A program made the translations under genes and the position numbers. From Sipunculus nudus (lineage: Eukaryota; Annelida; Sipuncula; Golfingiida; Sipunculidae), in contig CM049307.1 of NCBI GenBank assembly GCA_026874595.1, positions 75,802,643-75,866,642 on the forward strand: 64,000 bases of DNA, written 5' to 3'. This document shows, piece after piece, positions 53,463-64,000 of the stretch. A model generated the notes under the pieces. The model searched no databases. It saw only the letters and a program-made list of their open reading frames with translations, and was not told the origin of the DNA. How positions within the stretch are numbered: the first letter of the stretch is position 1; every line of letters begins with the position of its first letter.

Positions 53463-54003
53463 AATCCGTCCCGGATTTTCTACCTAAAAACAATTGCGAA
53501 TTAGAGAAAGTAGGGATTAATCATGAAGTGAAATTTCACATGCAAACTCAAATATGTAACCAATATTCGACAGATTACAATAAAGAAAACTTATATTACG
53601 AAGCGATACCTATGATCACACGAATTTTAACCCGCTTTCATCAGCTTAGTTCCTGACCATTATTTACAAATAAGATAACATAATAAAATAAACAGTAAAT
53701 CATATAACACTGAGTCTTATACATCGAGTAGCCATCCTGCGTCTTCTTCTGGTCCCTTCTTCCAATAAGTCCATCCGTCAGGTTCACTGATTGGTCGCTT
53801 CCTGGGTCCTGGGCTCCATCTCCTGGTTGCACTGGATTCCATGGCTTTGGCCTACCTGTCGTGTCCCTGGTCGTCAAAGCTGATACTTATATCGGGTGAA
53901 GTCAGACCAGGAGATAGATACCCTCCCCCGAGTGTTCCGGGTGTAGGAGGCGTCCTCAAAGGTGAGATGTAATGGTGAGATGTTCGCTGTTGGGTTCCTT
54001 TCG

Positions 54004-54720
54004 TCATGCAAGAATCTGTTTTCGAGGTGAAGAGAGAGAGACAGCGGATGTAGTTGATGGAGCGATGGAAGAGGTAGACATCAGCGATGACGGGGACAGG
54101 TAGGTAAGGTGTGATTCTGGCACCTCGTACATGGATGGTGACAGTGCCAAGTCACCAGCGGCACTTGTCGCAGTAGATTTAGGACTTGGGGTTGACTCCT
54201 TTTGCGACACCTCTCTCTGGTGCAACGTAGACGAAGCACGCTCTAGGTCATCCACGGAAGGTCTTCTTATGATAGATACTAACTTGCCTCCGAAAAGTGA
54301 AGGTCTTATCGGAGCTGGGTTGGTGTCAGTTGAAGCTGCTTGCGTCCGAGACAATGCGTTACGTACCACGGTTGTGGTCTGACGTCGATGACTGTGGGCC
54401 CGCTTTGCTCTCGTTTGGTTGAGAGGTTTTGTTTGGCCATGCGATTTCAAGTACCCTTCAGGATTCTTACAATATTCCAAGTAGTTATCAACTTTCACGT
54501 TGTGCTCCTGCAGAAGGTGGAGACACATAGCTTTTAGGTCATCAGCTGCGATGTTGAACAGACAGAAGTGGCATTGTTCACGATTCTGGTCTCTCCTATT
54601 AGAACGAAGAGGATGACGGTCCTTGATATGGCGTTGAAGCTTATAATACCTGTCCTTCTTTACACCACACTTGTTGCAGGTGAAGAGAACTGTCGAGTCG
54701 ACACCTTGTTGTGAATCCAT
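54004..54720 (-). CDS. Extra ORF behind integrase: two-C2H2-finger protein of the Gypsy element
   Basis: ATG at 54720-54718, TGA at 54006-54004, 238 codons without interruption. Residues about 15-40 form a finger C-x2-C-x12-H-x4-H (CNKC ... HIKDRH); residues about 52-75 form a second, C-x2-C-x14-H-x4-H (CHFC ... HLLQEH). A basic stretch follows (RAKRAHSHRRQ), then a long Ser/Thr/Pro-rich tail. It sits where env lies in retroviruses but shows no signal peptide or membrane segment. The minus strand just upstream reads TTTTGTTTTGTATTGCAG, a convincing splice acceptor four bases before the ATG, suggesting expression from a spliced mRNA. It is intact while gag and pol are broken. Function unknown; a nucleic-acid-binding role is inferred from the fingers. 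Confidence 0.7.
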   Translation of the reverse strand: MDSQQGVDSTVLFTCNKCGVKKDRYYKLQRHIKDRHPLRSNRRDQNREQCHFCLFNIAADDLKAMCLHLLQEHNVKVDNYLEYCKNPEGYLKSHGQTKPLNQTRAKRAHSHRRQTTTVVRNALSRTQAASTDTNPAPIRPSLFGGKLVSIIRRPSVDDLERASSTLHQREVSQKESTPSPKSTATSAAGDLALSPSMYEVPESHLTYLSPSSLMSTSSIAPSTTSAVSLSSPRKQILA

Positions 54721-54825
54721 GATGCTGCAATACAAAACAAAACTATTTTACGCTGGATTTAGGTGTATTCTGATAAGAGGAGTAGAAAATAGAAGTTGAC
54801 AGCGGCGTTGACGCGATAATTAGTG

Positions 54826-57560
54826 TTACAAAGCTCTTATGCAGCAATCCGCAAACAGAAGATCAAACAAACACATGCTTCTAGGATATTTAATGAAAAG
54901 GTCATTAAGTCGGGGAAAATCGTTGGACTGGTTTTGGCCGACGACCACTTCTAGTTCTAACAGGGCTGGTTCCTCATCCTCAGATGAGCTCTCTGTAGTT
55001 TCATTACTAGACGTGGCGGTGGCCGGCTTTACAGGTAAGTGATACACATTTTCTGCTCCTGTTGTATCCTTCTCAGGCCCCTCAATTTCAGGCTCAGGTA
55101 ATTCATGTGCCTTTTGTTGATCCTCCTCCAATCTTGTTGGTGCAGTTTCGAGCCAATGGTCAAAGGTGCCATGATAAGGCTTTATTCTGTCATGATGGAT
55201 GGTGAACGGCTTACTTCGGGGAGTCTTCTGGACTTCGTATATAAAATCACTGATTAGCCGCAACACCAGATAAGGCCCGTCCCATCGCTTCTGAAGTTTG
55301 GGTGAATAACCTTTGCGGGGCCTAAGGTACCGTATCATGACTGTTTGACCTGGCTGATAGTCTTCCCGATGTTCCCGCCGGTCATAGTACCTTTTCTGTC
55401 TCTCACTAGCTGCAAAGAGTTTTTCAGGAGCCAATTCGTGAATGTGGTGTAGTTTATCCTTTAGGTTGTCTACATATTGAGATAGACTCAGAGGCTTGTG
55501 TTCCTAAGGTGGGCTGTCCATCATCATATCCACCGGAAGACGCGGTTCCCATCCGAACATAACCATGGAGGGTGAGAATCCGGAACTATCATGCACTGAA
55601 GTTCGGTAGGCTAACAAAAGCAACTGGATATGTTCGTCCCAGTCTCTTTGGTTGTCTGAGACGAATTTAGCTATCATCGACTGCAGAGTAGAGTTAAATC
55701 ATTCAACCATTCCATCACTTTGTGGTCGATAGCTCGTGGTTCTTGTCTTCTTTATGCCAAGTTGCTCCTTGAAAACGTTCGACTCAAATTGACTTCCTTG
55801 GTCGGAAAGGACATGGAGTGGCAGACCCCACAAACTAACAAATTGGTTGATGAAGTCATCAACTATCGTGGAAGTTTCCATGTTTGGAATGGCCCAGGCC
55901 CCCGTCTACTTTGAGAAGTAGTCGGCGATCACCAATATGTAGCGATTACCAGAACCTGACACGGGAAATGGTCCCATGAGATCCATGGCTAGTCTTTCCA
56001 TAGGCGCTCCAACATTATATTTGGTCATCGGTGACCGTTTGGACTTGAGAGGTCCTTTCCGATCTTGACAAGGCTTGCATTCTCTGCAGTGGCGGCTTAC
56101 ATCATCATGTTCACCCAAAAATAGCATTGTTTAACCCTAGCAAGCGTCCGCTTTACACCATGATGGCCTGCTGTGACGTCATCATAAGATTTCTCCAACA
56201 TGTCTTCTTGGAGTGCCTTTGGTAATACTAGTAACCGGGTAGTGCCTTTAACAGGATCTGATTCGCTTCTGTACAGTATTCCATTGATGACTTGTAGTTG
56301 TTTCCACAGGCCGAGGTAGGATTTGATGGCCGGAGATAAGTGTGAGACTTCCTTCCAAGAAGGTCGTTGGTCTCTCTCCTTCCACAGGAGAATGGGTCTA
56401 ACAGCTGGGTCCTCAAGTTGGAGTTGTCGAATGTCTACTGAAGACCTCTCGGCGAGCAAGGAAACTGCAGTTGAAGGCATGCCTGACATAGCACAGTATT
56501 GCGGGGTATCAGTTGACCGGAGTTGAACTCTCACTGTTTCCTGCTCTTCCTGTCCGCCACAGTGCTTACAAGGAGAGATAGAACATGGGCGTCTCGATAA
56601 AGCATCTGTATTTTTGTGCTTTGACCCAGCTCTATGTTGTATGTGGAAATCGTAACAACCGAGTTGTTGAAACCATCTAGCGAGTTGGCCTTCTGGCTCC
56701 TTGAAATTCAAGAGACAAGTAAGAGCACCTTGGTCGGTTCTTACTAGGAATTTACGACCATACAGGTAATGATGAAAGTGGCGGACCGCTTTAATTATTG
56801 CCAGCAGTTCTTTCCTGGTTACACAGTAGTTTTTCTCACTTGCTGACAAAGACTTGCTATAATAGGCGATGACTCTCTCGTAATCCTCCTGGACTTGCGA
56901 TAGTACAGCACCAATACCTGTATTGCTGGCATCTGTGTCGAGAATGAAATTATCCGTGCCAGTGGGGTAAGTAAGTATAGGAGCTGACAATAAGGCATCC
57001 TCGAGTTTAGAGAATGCTTCTTGGCAGGCATCATTCCAGTGGAAATGACTTTGCTGTTTCAAAACAGTATGCAGAGGACTGGCTATGGTTGCAAAGTCCC
57101 TGACAAATCTTCTGTAATACGAACAGAGTTCTTAGAAGCTCTTTACCTCGGTGACGTTGCTGGGGATGGGCCAATCTCTCACTGATATTTTCTCAAGATT
57201 GGTCGCGATTCCTTCTGCAGAAACAATGTGTCCCAGATATTCCACCTTTTTCTTGAATAAGTGACACTTTTTCGGAGTCAGCCTTAGTCCAGCTTTGCCA
57301 ATCCTACAGATGATTTCTTGAAGTCTCTCAAGGTAACTGTCGAAATCAGGACTAAAAACAATGACATCATCTATAAAGAGTAGACAAGTCTGCCATTGTA
57401 AGCCTGCCAGGACGCATTCCATCAGGCGCTCAAAGGTCGCTGGTGCGTTGCACAGACCGAATGGCATTGTTTTAAACTGATACAGGCCTGTGACTGTGGG
57501 AAAGGCTGTCTTCTGGGCATCTTCAGGTTTCATGCCCACTTGCCAGTACCCACAATTTAG
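54826..57560 (-). pseudogene. Pol remnant: RT core, RNase H, integrase
   Basis: RT starts mid-domain at GYWQVGMKPED and keeps MPFGLCNAPATFERLM and the FIDD catalytic motif. A stop replaces leucine at about 57132-57134 in the EVKSF(L) motif. RNase H keeps FILDTDASNTGIGAVLSQ and LVRTDQG. Integrase has the HHCC zinc region (AGHHGVKRTL ... CRECKPC), interrupted by a frameshift near 56110. Its DDE core keeps MDLMGPF, VLSDQGSQFES and MVE, with stops replacing Trp near 55903 and Arg near 55698. A WDGPYLVLR motif marks the GPY/F C-terminal domain, and the frame ends at 54826 after an acidic tail. Protease and N-terminal RT are deleted. Confidence 0.88.
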
Positions 57561-59421
57561 CCAGAGTATCCTTGAACTCAGCAGTTGCCTCCGGGAATGC
57601 TTTCCTGACTAACTTCCTGATTTCCTGGGTGAGTGAGGACAAGCTTTCGCCTTTATTGCGCAACCTGGATCGCAGCTGAGCACGGTAAACCTCTCGTTGA
57701 TTAGACCGCTCGAAGCGTTCTGTAAGTGCTGAGACAAGAGAAGAATAGTGAGTGCGCTGGACTGGTTCTAAGTCGCACAGAATACTCTGAGCCTGACCTC
57801 GTAGGCTAGCTGCTAACTGCAGGTCTCTGGTTTGTTCTGACCATCCATTAAGTTGTGCAATAAGCTCAAATTGCACCAGGTGATCGTGCCATCCAGATGA
57901 TCCATCAAAAGTAGCAGGCTTGGTAGCTGGTCCATGGTGTGTTGGACGACTGAAATCTGGCACCGAAGAAGTCTGTAGCATAGATGGTTCATGTGGGTTA
58001 CCAAAATGAACTTGGTTTATCACAGGTGTATCGCTGTTATGTGTAGAAGGTGCATGGTAAGTCTCTCTAGACACAGGTTGACCACCCTGGATCGATCATA
58101 ATGTTGAAGAGGGGCAGCTCAGGTAATCAAATATGGGAACTGGTTATGATGTTCATCAGGACCAGGCCGTCCGTACTGCTGGTGCTGGCGAGGTGTCGAA
58201 CTGAGGGTTTTTCGCTGATATGGCGCGTTCACATGGGCTGGTTTCGTACTATCCGCTGCCGGGTAGTCTCGTGTCTGCCAAAGATGTGGATCGGGTTGAC
58301 TGCCTTTGGTAGCACAAAATCTAGTCTCAGCTCCGTAAATTTCATTACTGGGGACAGGCCTACCATGCAGCGATTCACGTTGTCTAGGTGAAGAATTTAT
58401 GTTTTGGAGATAGCTGTCTTGATGAACTTCTAACCTCTTAGAACTCACAACAGGGACTGGCGTAAAACCTAGAGATGGAATGGGTGCATTTATTGCTTGA
58501 ATCAAACTTGAGGGTGCAGCTTGAGAAGGACCAGCAGTTGTAAAACACGGATGGATATTGGGTGGAGTAGTTATACCAGTGATGCTTCCCACGAACACAG
58601 GTGACGGTGGAATCTCATCACCTTGATTTTTGTCATGAAAACGCACTTCATCGTATCTGGTAGGTCGAGGCGGTGAAAATAATTTGCCTTTCTTCAGGAC
58701 CAGATCTAGCATGGTCGTCTGTCGTAGCACTGCACCTTGTGAGCCTTGGCAGTGGTTTTGGTTCTTTATAAGGTGAAGCTTATCCTGGTGACGATAATCC
58801 ATCATTAAGATTTATCGGAAGTCTATGAACAGGCGATGAGAAACAAGACTGTAAGGTAGCTGCACTAGGATAGAATCTAGGCGAAATCCGTTCATAAGCT
58901 GCCCTATCAAGCAATGTGATGAGGCCGGGCGTACTTCTGTCATATGTAGGATGGTCTATATATGACGACCTTGCCTCTGTTGGTTGTTGTTGTAAATCTG
59001 CAGTGGATTGTCAAATTGAATCTCTGCGCTGAGCGGCTACATTTTGACTCCGGTGAATATTTTCACCTCGTTGAGATATAAGCTGAAGATGAGTTTGTTG
59101 CGTCTCTACATATTGCTGATGTTGATACTGTATATCCTGGATCTGTCGTGCTTGCTGATCCATTGACGCTTGTAGATTCTGCAGGATATTCATCATGCCT
59201 CGGAAGTCGAAAGATGCAAGTGAGCGTGGTGGTTGAAGATAAGGATCATCCCGCAGAGGACCACTCAAGTCAAAGATGGGGTCGATACCCTCTGAAGGTA
59301 GCTGATGGTAATCCCTGCTCAGTTGCTGCAATTCGTGATGCTGTTGGTAGCTGGCAGTGATACCTTGATCACTGTCAGTGGTGAGCAGGGGCGTTAAACT
59401 AATTGAACCCGGTTCAGACAT
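57540..59421 (-). pseudogene. Gag remnant of the Gypsy element
   Basis: From ATG at 59421 a Gln-rich N-terminal part (Q-rich between 59300 and 59050) is followed by a long Ser/Pro-rich segment and then a retrotransposon Gag capsid-like region (FDGSSGWHDHLVQFELIAQ, LAASLRGQAQSIL, LVSALTERFERSNQREVYRA). Continuity is broken by a TGA near 59011, a frame change near 58800 and another near 58100. The C-terminal zinc knuckle is absent because sequence jumps straight into RT at about 57560. Confidence 0.75.
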
Positions 59422-59775
59422 TTTTGCTTGGACACTTTAAAATTTAAGCTTGCTTTAAATTTTCCTAGTAAGTTTTCTTTAATGATTTAATTGTTTACAA
59501 TCAGATATTATTTTATCTAAAATAAATTTATTCTAATTCTCTATTAAATCCTGCAAAAGGAATTATGACTGATGTTTTGTACATGCAACAGTGACACCCG
59601 GTGTCACCTAATAAAATTATTGAGCAGTCTGCCAAGTCTGCTTGAAAGGGGATTGAAATGTTTCGGTAAAGTTCAAAATATATTCAAGTAGTTAAATACT
59701 GCATTTTGTTGGGATAAACATGCACTTAAAAGACTGTTAGGAAATGTTCTATTCAGAAGCGTAATAGGATCAAAG

Positions 59776-59786
59776 CGCTGCCACCA
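59776..59786 (-). other. Primer-binding site of the Gypsy element
   Basis: Two bases inside the 5' LTR the minus strand reads TGGTGGCAGCG, complementary to a tRNA 3' end CGCTGCCACCA. Animal tRNA-Leu (AAG type) ends this way, so leucine tRNA is the likely primer; the tRNA identity is inferred from known sequences. Confidence 0.65.
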
Positions 59787-59788
59787 TT

Positions 59789-60376
59789 TGTCACGTGACC
59801 GTGACCTTACAGGTCAAAGGTCATGCTAAGTACATGCAGAGATAATTAAAAGAGTGAGACGTTCATAAATATGAGTAACATTTATTAAGTCAACAAAATA
59901 CAAAGAAACAGTTGCCAGAGGTAATGAGAAATTAGTAAGTTTGCCGGGTTATTCCAAGGTAATTACAAAGACCAAATACCGAAAAGGGAAAATATTACAT
60001 CGCCCTTAATGTAATTTAACAAAAGGATTTTATTTAGTTTAAGCCCCTGTAGTTACTATTAAAAGAAAAGGGCCTCGCTAATCTTACCAAAGATGGTTAG
60101 TGTTGCTTCGAGCTGGGATGTCTAGACGACAGCTGTTAGCTGTCTGGGCGACCCGCACCCGTTGAGCTCTGGCCATGATCTAACCTAGGCATGGCCAGAT
60201 GCCCCCTTAAATAGATTCCCTTCCGGAAACCCGTTTGACAGACGGAAGGATAAAAGCCCAGCAGAAGCCAAGTTTACAAGCGGAAAGCCGTATGACAGAC
60301 GGAAGCCCGCTTTAAGACCGGAAACATGTCAGACAGGTCCCTACCAGCAATACTCGCTTTTTCAACCCTCGTTACA
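59789..60376 (-). repeat. 5' LTR of the Gypsy element
   Basis: 588 bp, colinear with the other LTR. On the plus strand it begins TGTCACGTGACCGTG, so its edge holds a perfect palindrome GTCACGTGAC (59790-59799), followed by AGGTCAAAGGTCA at 59811-59823. On the minus strand TATTTAAG lies about 180 bp from its transcription-side end, a likely promoter element. Confidence 0.93.
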
Positions 60377-60380
60377 GTAC
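60377..60380. repeat. Target-site duplication GTAC (right)
   Basis: Exact match to 52851-52854. The empty site would have read GGGGTACTAAGGGG. Confidence 0.85.
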
Positions 60381-61324
60381 TAAGGGGTCTCTTCAGTGCG
60401 AATTAGACGGATAAATTTTCCAACAATGATGAGGAGTTGCCGCGGTACTTATTACAATTGTTGCAAATGTTGGCTCCTGGTCATAGCCTTGACCTTTCCC
60501 CGTTGGTGGGGATAAGCGCCAACTGTTCTTTAAATTCTCTCAAGGTGTGTCCAAGATAGTAGTTGACAGCTAAACTGAACTCCTTTTTCAACTGACAGAG
60601 GTCAAAGGCGGGCCCCTGTTTCTTCGGGTAGATGCTGTTGGTGAAATTTGGGCGGTAACTCTAGATGAAGAGAAATATTGAATACAAATCTCGATTCGTC
60701 AGTCCCTAAGGCATCTCAGTACTGCAAACAGCATTGTATTGGCGCCTACCTGTTATAAATGCTTTGCTTGACTGGGGTATGATTAGACACCAGGGGCTGC
60801 CTCCACTGGTGGGCAGATAATCTCATCCCACTGTGCTTTGGGCCTCGGCCCGTTACTCTTATAGGGTGCGCGAGGAAGGGACAACCGGATCGACACAAGC
60901 GACAGCCTGTCACCCCAAACGTCGATTTTAGATGAACTGAAGAACGATGGGCCCTATCAATTTATTTCCGAAGGCCTGAGTGTCATGTTGTCATGGCTAG
61001 ATCGACACGTGCTGCAAACTTAATAGAACTAATTCGCCAGAGTCGTGTTCTTGTTACCCATGAAACCAAGCTAAACATACATCCTACAATAAATTAACGA
61101 ATTAAACAAGAAAGCAGTCGTTGGCACCAGACCAAGCATATTGTAAACGGACACGGCCACCTTCCAAGGGAGCAGAATTCTGGGATCGGGATGTGTGAAG
61201 GATTTATTCTGGCATAAGTAATCATCGGATGCGATTAGGGAACATGGAGTGGGATTTGCGGACAGAAACCGTTTCCTGGGACCGATTATCCCTCCAACAG
61301 AGCGAACCATGTCCCAAAGGCTCA
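60381..61324. other. Unassigned sequence between LTR element and LINE remnant
   Basis: GC-richer than the surroundings but without a recognised gene. The part from about 60840 could be the 5' end of the decayed LINE. A minus-strand frame at 61071-61475 lies antisense to the LINE. Confidence 0.35.
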
Positions 61325-62575
61325 ACGCCTCTGCAGGACCAGTCAGGTGCATCAGTATATACGCACCAAAAATTGATGTCCACGGCAGACACAATAGAAC
61401 ATGTTTAACGGTGATTTGAACACCGCCGTTAAGAATTCCCGAAAAAGAGCCACTCTTCATACTCGGCGACTTCATTGCTATAGTGGGTGCAATTCAAGAA
61501 TCAATGGCTTACTTTGCTTAGGTCAGCTAGGCACTGGAAGGATGAATAAGAATGGGCAGTGGCTGCTGGAATGTGCAGTCAACGCGGTCGTTGCATCACC
61601 AAAAACAGTCATTAAAACGAAGTATCAGCACCGGATCTGGAGACAACCGATATTTAGGCACTCCCTCCTGATCCTGACCAGACTCTGCAACCTCCCCAGT
61701 GTAAAGCCAACATGTACCTTTAACACCGCTGATTGACACAGAATTTCGGTAAGATGAAACTGCAAGTACAGAGAATTCATCACCATAGGAAGGAGTGCAG
61801 ACCTCGCATCGACCATACAAGATGAGAGGGGGAATATGAACAAGCTCTGTAAGAGTCTCCCCCAGAGCCAATGCCTGGAAAAAGATGGGAACATCTTTAG
61901 GAATAAAAAATACAAATTAGTGAACTGGTGTGAAGTATATTCCAAGGAAATGCTGTCTGTCATTGTGAAAAAGGAAAATAGTTTGGCAACAAACAAAATC
62001 TCACCCAAACTAACAGAACATGCCGATTCTCCTCGCAGCCCAAAGCAAATTTCAACAGTTCACCAGGCAATTTGCACCAGGCTAAAACTGTGATCCAAGA
62101 TACAGAGAGCAGCAGACACTGGTAACATCAAGGAGACATGATATTGAATAAAGCAGGTAATGGATCCAACATAGGAGATATAAACCAGGACAGGGCACAA
62201 CCGATGAATCGCTCGATGGAGCACAGCTCCCAGCATTACGTTGGAAATTATATCGTTGAGAGACACTCCATGAATTCCATTCAATGCCCGCCAGTACTGG
62301 AAGAACTTGACAGATGTCCCACACAGAGCCCAGAAAGGACTTGGATTCTCTTGCCACTAGCAAAGCTCTTCGGAATAATGTTATCTCGGTCCAAGTCCTC
62401 AGATACTGAAAGGGAACTCTCGGCAATGATTTCTTGTAATCTTTTGGTTCAGCTAGATACAAGGCAGTACCCAATGATGAGAGAAGCGCATATCATCACA
62501 TTGTATAAAAAATAAAGGTAACACTTGAGCAATTACAATAATTCCCATGGCATGACATTCCCGCAGTTATAAATT
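61325..62575 (+). pseudogene. Decayed LINE (endonuclease and start of reverse transcriptase)
   Basis: Fragments in shifting plus-strand frames match a common invertebrate LINE ORF2: RLNASAGPVRCISIYAP (61318-61370), LFILGDF with VGA (61450-61490, endonuclease core), LCLGQLGTGRMNKNGQ (61514-61560), then QHRIWRQP and LILTRL (61626-61690). PPVLEELDRCPT (about 62290) and REAHIITLYK (about 62480) mark the RT entry. Many frameshifts and stops separate them. The 5' limit may extend to about 60.8 kb. Confidence 0.7.
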
Positions 62576-64000
62576 GGTGTCATATGATTCAGCAGAACTG
62601 GCAAATTATGGTCGGATTTATGTAGTGCCTTGAATTTGCAGATAACTACGTCTAAATCAGTAAAATACTGGTTTCCTGCAAGGACTGGTGATTTTTTGGA
62701 GGCTACTTATCCTCTAAGCAAGTACTATTATCTGCTTTTGGTTAGCCATGATAACAGGACAATACGGCAATGTATTACAAAATAAAAACAATGTTACCAT
62801 ATATATTTATTTGATATAGACACATACACCATATATAAGTACTTGTGAATAACCAATAGTTAACAGGAGGCTGTATATGCAGTGCTCAACATGAAACTGA
62901 TGTACCACTCATCTGAATAATAAATGACAATTATTACTGACCACAACATTATAAATGCATGCCTGATATGCAGGATAAAAGGTGACCCATAATAATGAAT
63001 TTGTTCAGCTTGAAATTATGACTATTCGTGGAGAGCTATAACTGCAGCAACCACACCAGGTATTAAAAATTTTGACATGACATGAAAATGACATTCTGAA
63101 CTTATGTAAAAATAAAGGCACAAGTGATAAAATATAATACACAGTGGATAGTTACTGCTCCTTATCAATCAAAAACTTTAACATAAATGTATAAATTAGT
63201 TCTTGACTAAAAAAGTTGACCACACAATTAAAGATGAATTAACTTGTTTTATATCTCTAATTTAGCAGTTTCATGTTGGTTTCGGGACCATTAGCTTGAA
63301 ACTTGTTTTAAGTACTATCAAGCTAAATTTCAACACGTCCCATTTTTTTATTTTACATGCATTTTCGTGGCCTTTTGATGTACCATATGCCATGTGACCT
63401 GTAATTATCATTGCTCTAAAGGGGAGGGAGAGGGTTCTGCAATCAAGTCTGTCTATATGTATGTAAGCTTGTCTGTCATTCTGTTAATTGTATGTTTGTA
63501 TGTATGTATGTTTATGCAGACCTGAACATAAACTCAAACTAAAGCACATTTCCATTTGGAAATTATATACAAGGTATGTCTTGGTACTCCCTGAAGATAG
63601 CCTGGAATTAACTGGGTGTAAAACGAATATGCCATTGTAGTACACTGTGGCTTTCCCTGACCATTTGGAAAAAGAAATAATACATTTCTTTGATTAATTT
63701 TAGCCAATGTAACCAGATGTAGCCATAGTTAAAACAAACCTATTAAATGCAAAAGGAGATCACCTAATCCAATTGTCCAGGAGGGCAGTTTGCATGGGCA
63801 TAAATACATCACATATATGAAATTGTAAAAGTATCTAAGCCTAAGTTGGTAGGGTTTATGTTGTCACCTAATATATCTGTGTTCACAAATAATATTTTCA
63901 GAAATTCTCAATGATTTGCAATGATTGTGGTGGATCATTTATATTTTGGGCAGGTTTGTGTTGGTGTATGTTCTCTCAGTGTTTTCTAGTTTTGTATTTG
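62576..64000. other. AT-rich sequence, nothing recognised
   Basis: No motif-bearing frame, RNA gene or clear repeat except a short GTAT-rich stretch near 63490-63515. Confidence 0.5.

Larger units (their letters stand above)
52855..60376 (-). mobile_element. Ty3/Gypsy LTR retrotransposon, full LTR pair but internally deleted and decayed
   Basis: Two 588-bp LTRs starting TG and ending CA flank the element, with target duplication GTAC at 52851-52854 and 60377-60380. Order on the minus strand: 5' LTR, primer-binding site, gag remnant, RT-RNase H-integrase remnant, an extra zinc-finger ORF, polypurine tract, 3' LTR. Domain order RT-RNase H-integrase is diagnostic of Ty3/Gypsy rather than Copia. 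Gag and pol have several stops and frameshifts, and the stretch from late gag to mid RT (zinc knuckle, protease, RT N-terminus) is missing. The element cannot be autonomous as it stands. By eye the LTRs differ at about twenty sites (near 3%). Confidence 0.93.

Noticed and set aside
54131-54382. Plus-strand ORFs over the zinc-finger ORF
   Set aside because: They are antisense shadows of the longer minus-strand ORF with clear C2H2 motifs.
61401-61736. Host gene encoded by the 111-codon plus-strand frame
   Set aside because: Residue strings and neighbours match a decayed LINE endonuclease with frameshifts.

Overview
This window is animal nuclear DNA: AT-rich, with long GT-AG introns, microsatellites and many interspersed repeats. 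It carries two conserved metazoan genes in convergent orientation. The repeat content (Helentron-like tandem-core elements, a tRNA-derived SINE, hAT and pogo-like MITEs, decayed LINEs, a Ty3/Gypsy element) and the protein divergence suggest an invertebrate, most likely a mollusc. That placement is inference; nothing in the sequence names the species.

Left part (1-19079): positions 1-2160 are a tandem repeat array. From 2977 to 19079 the plus strand carries the last eleven coding exons of NPLOC4/NPL4, the ubiquitin-binding cofactor of the p97/VCP segregase. All exons join in phase and end in an NZF zinc finger. The introns hold two large tandem-core elements (6.2-7.7 kb and 12.9-16.5 kb), a SINE, a paired tRNA-like repeat and a partial duplicate of the penultimate exon.

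Middle (19080-29587): a 10.5 kb interval between the two 3' ends, with a roughly 190-bp tandem repeat related to NPLOC4 exon 8/intron 8, a LINE 3' remnant and simple repeats.

Right-centre (29588-49269): the minus strand carries a complete WIPI2-like gene (ATG18 family PROPPIN, autophagy), eleven coding exons in phase from ATG at 49269 to TAA at 29588. Its last intron contains two MITEs and an inverted copy of the tandem-core element. A GC-richer promoter region with CCAAT and CRE-like sites lies just upstream.

Right part (49446-64000): AT-rich DNA, then a 7.5-kb Ty3/Gypsy LTR retrotransposon on the minus strand (52855-60376) with paired 588-bp LTRs and a GTAC target-site duplication. Its gag and pol are decayed, and an internal deletion joins gag directly to the RT core. 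It keeps an intact extra ORF behind integrase encoding a protein with two C2H2 fingers. A decayed LINE follows (61.3-62.6 kb), then unannotated AT-rich sequence.

The signals most worth following are the extra zinc-finger ORF with a splice acceptor just before its ATG, the perfect palindrome AGGTGGCGCCACCT shared by several otherwise different repeat families, the decayed duplicate of NPLOC4 exon 9, and repeats downstream of NPLOC4 that resemble its exon 8 donor region.
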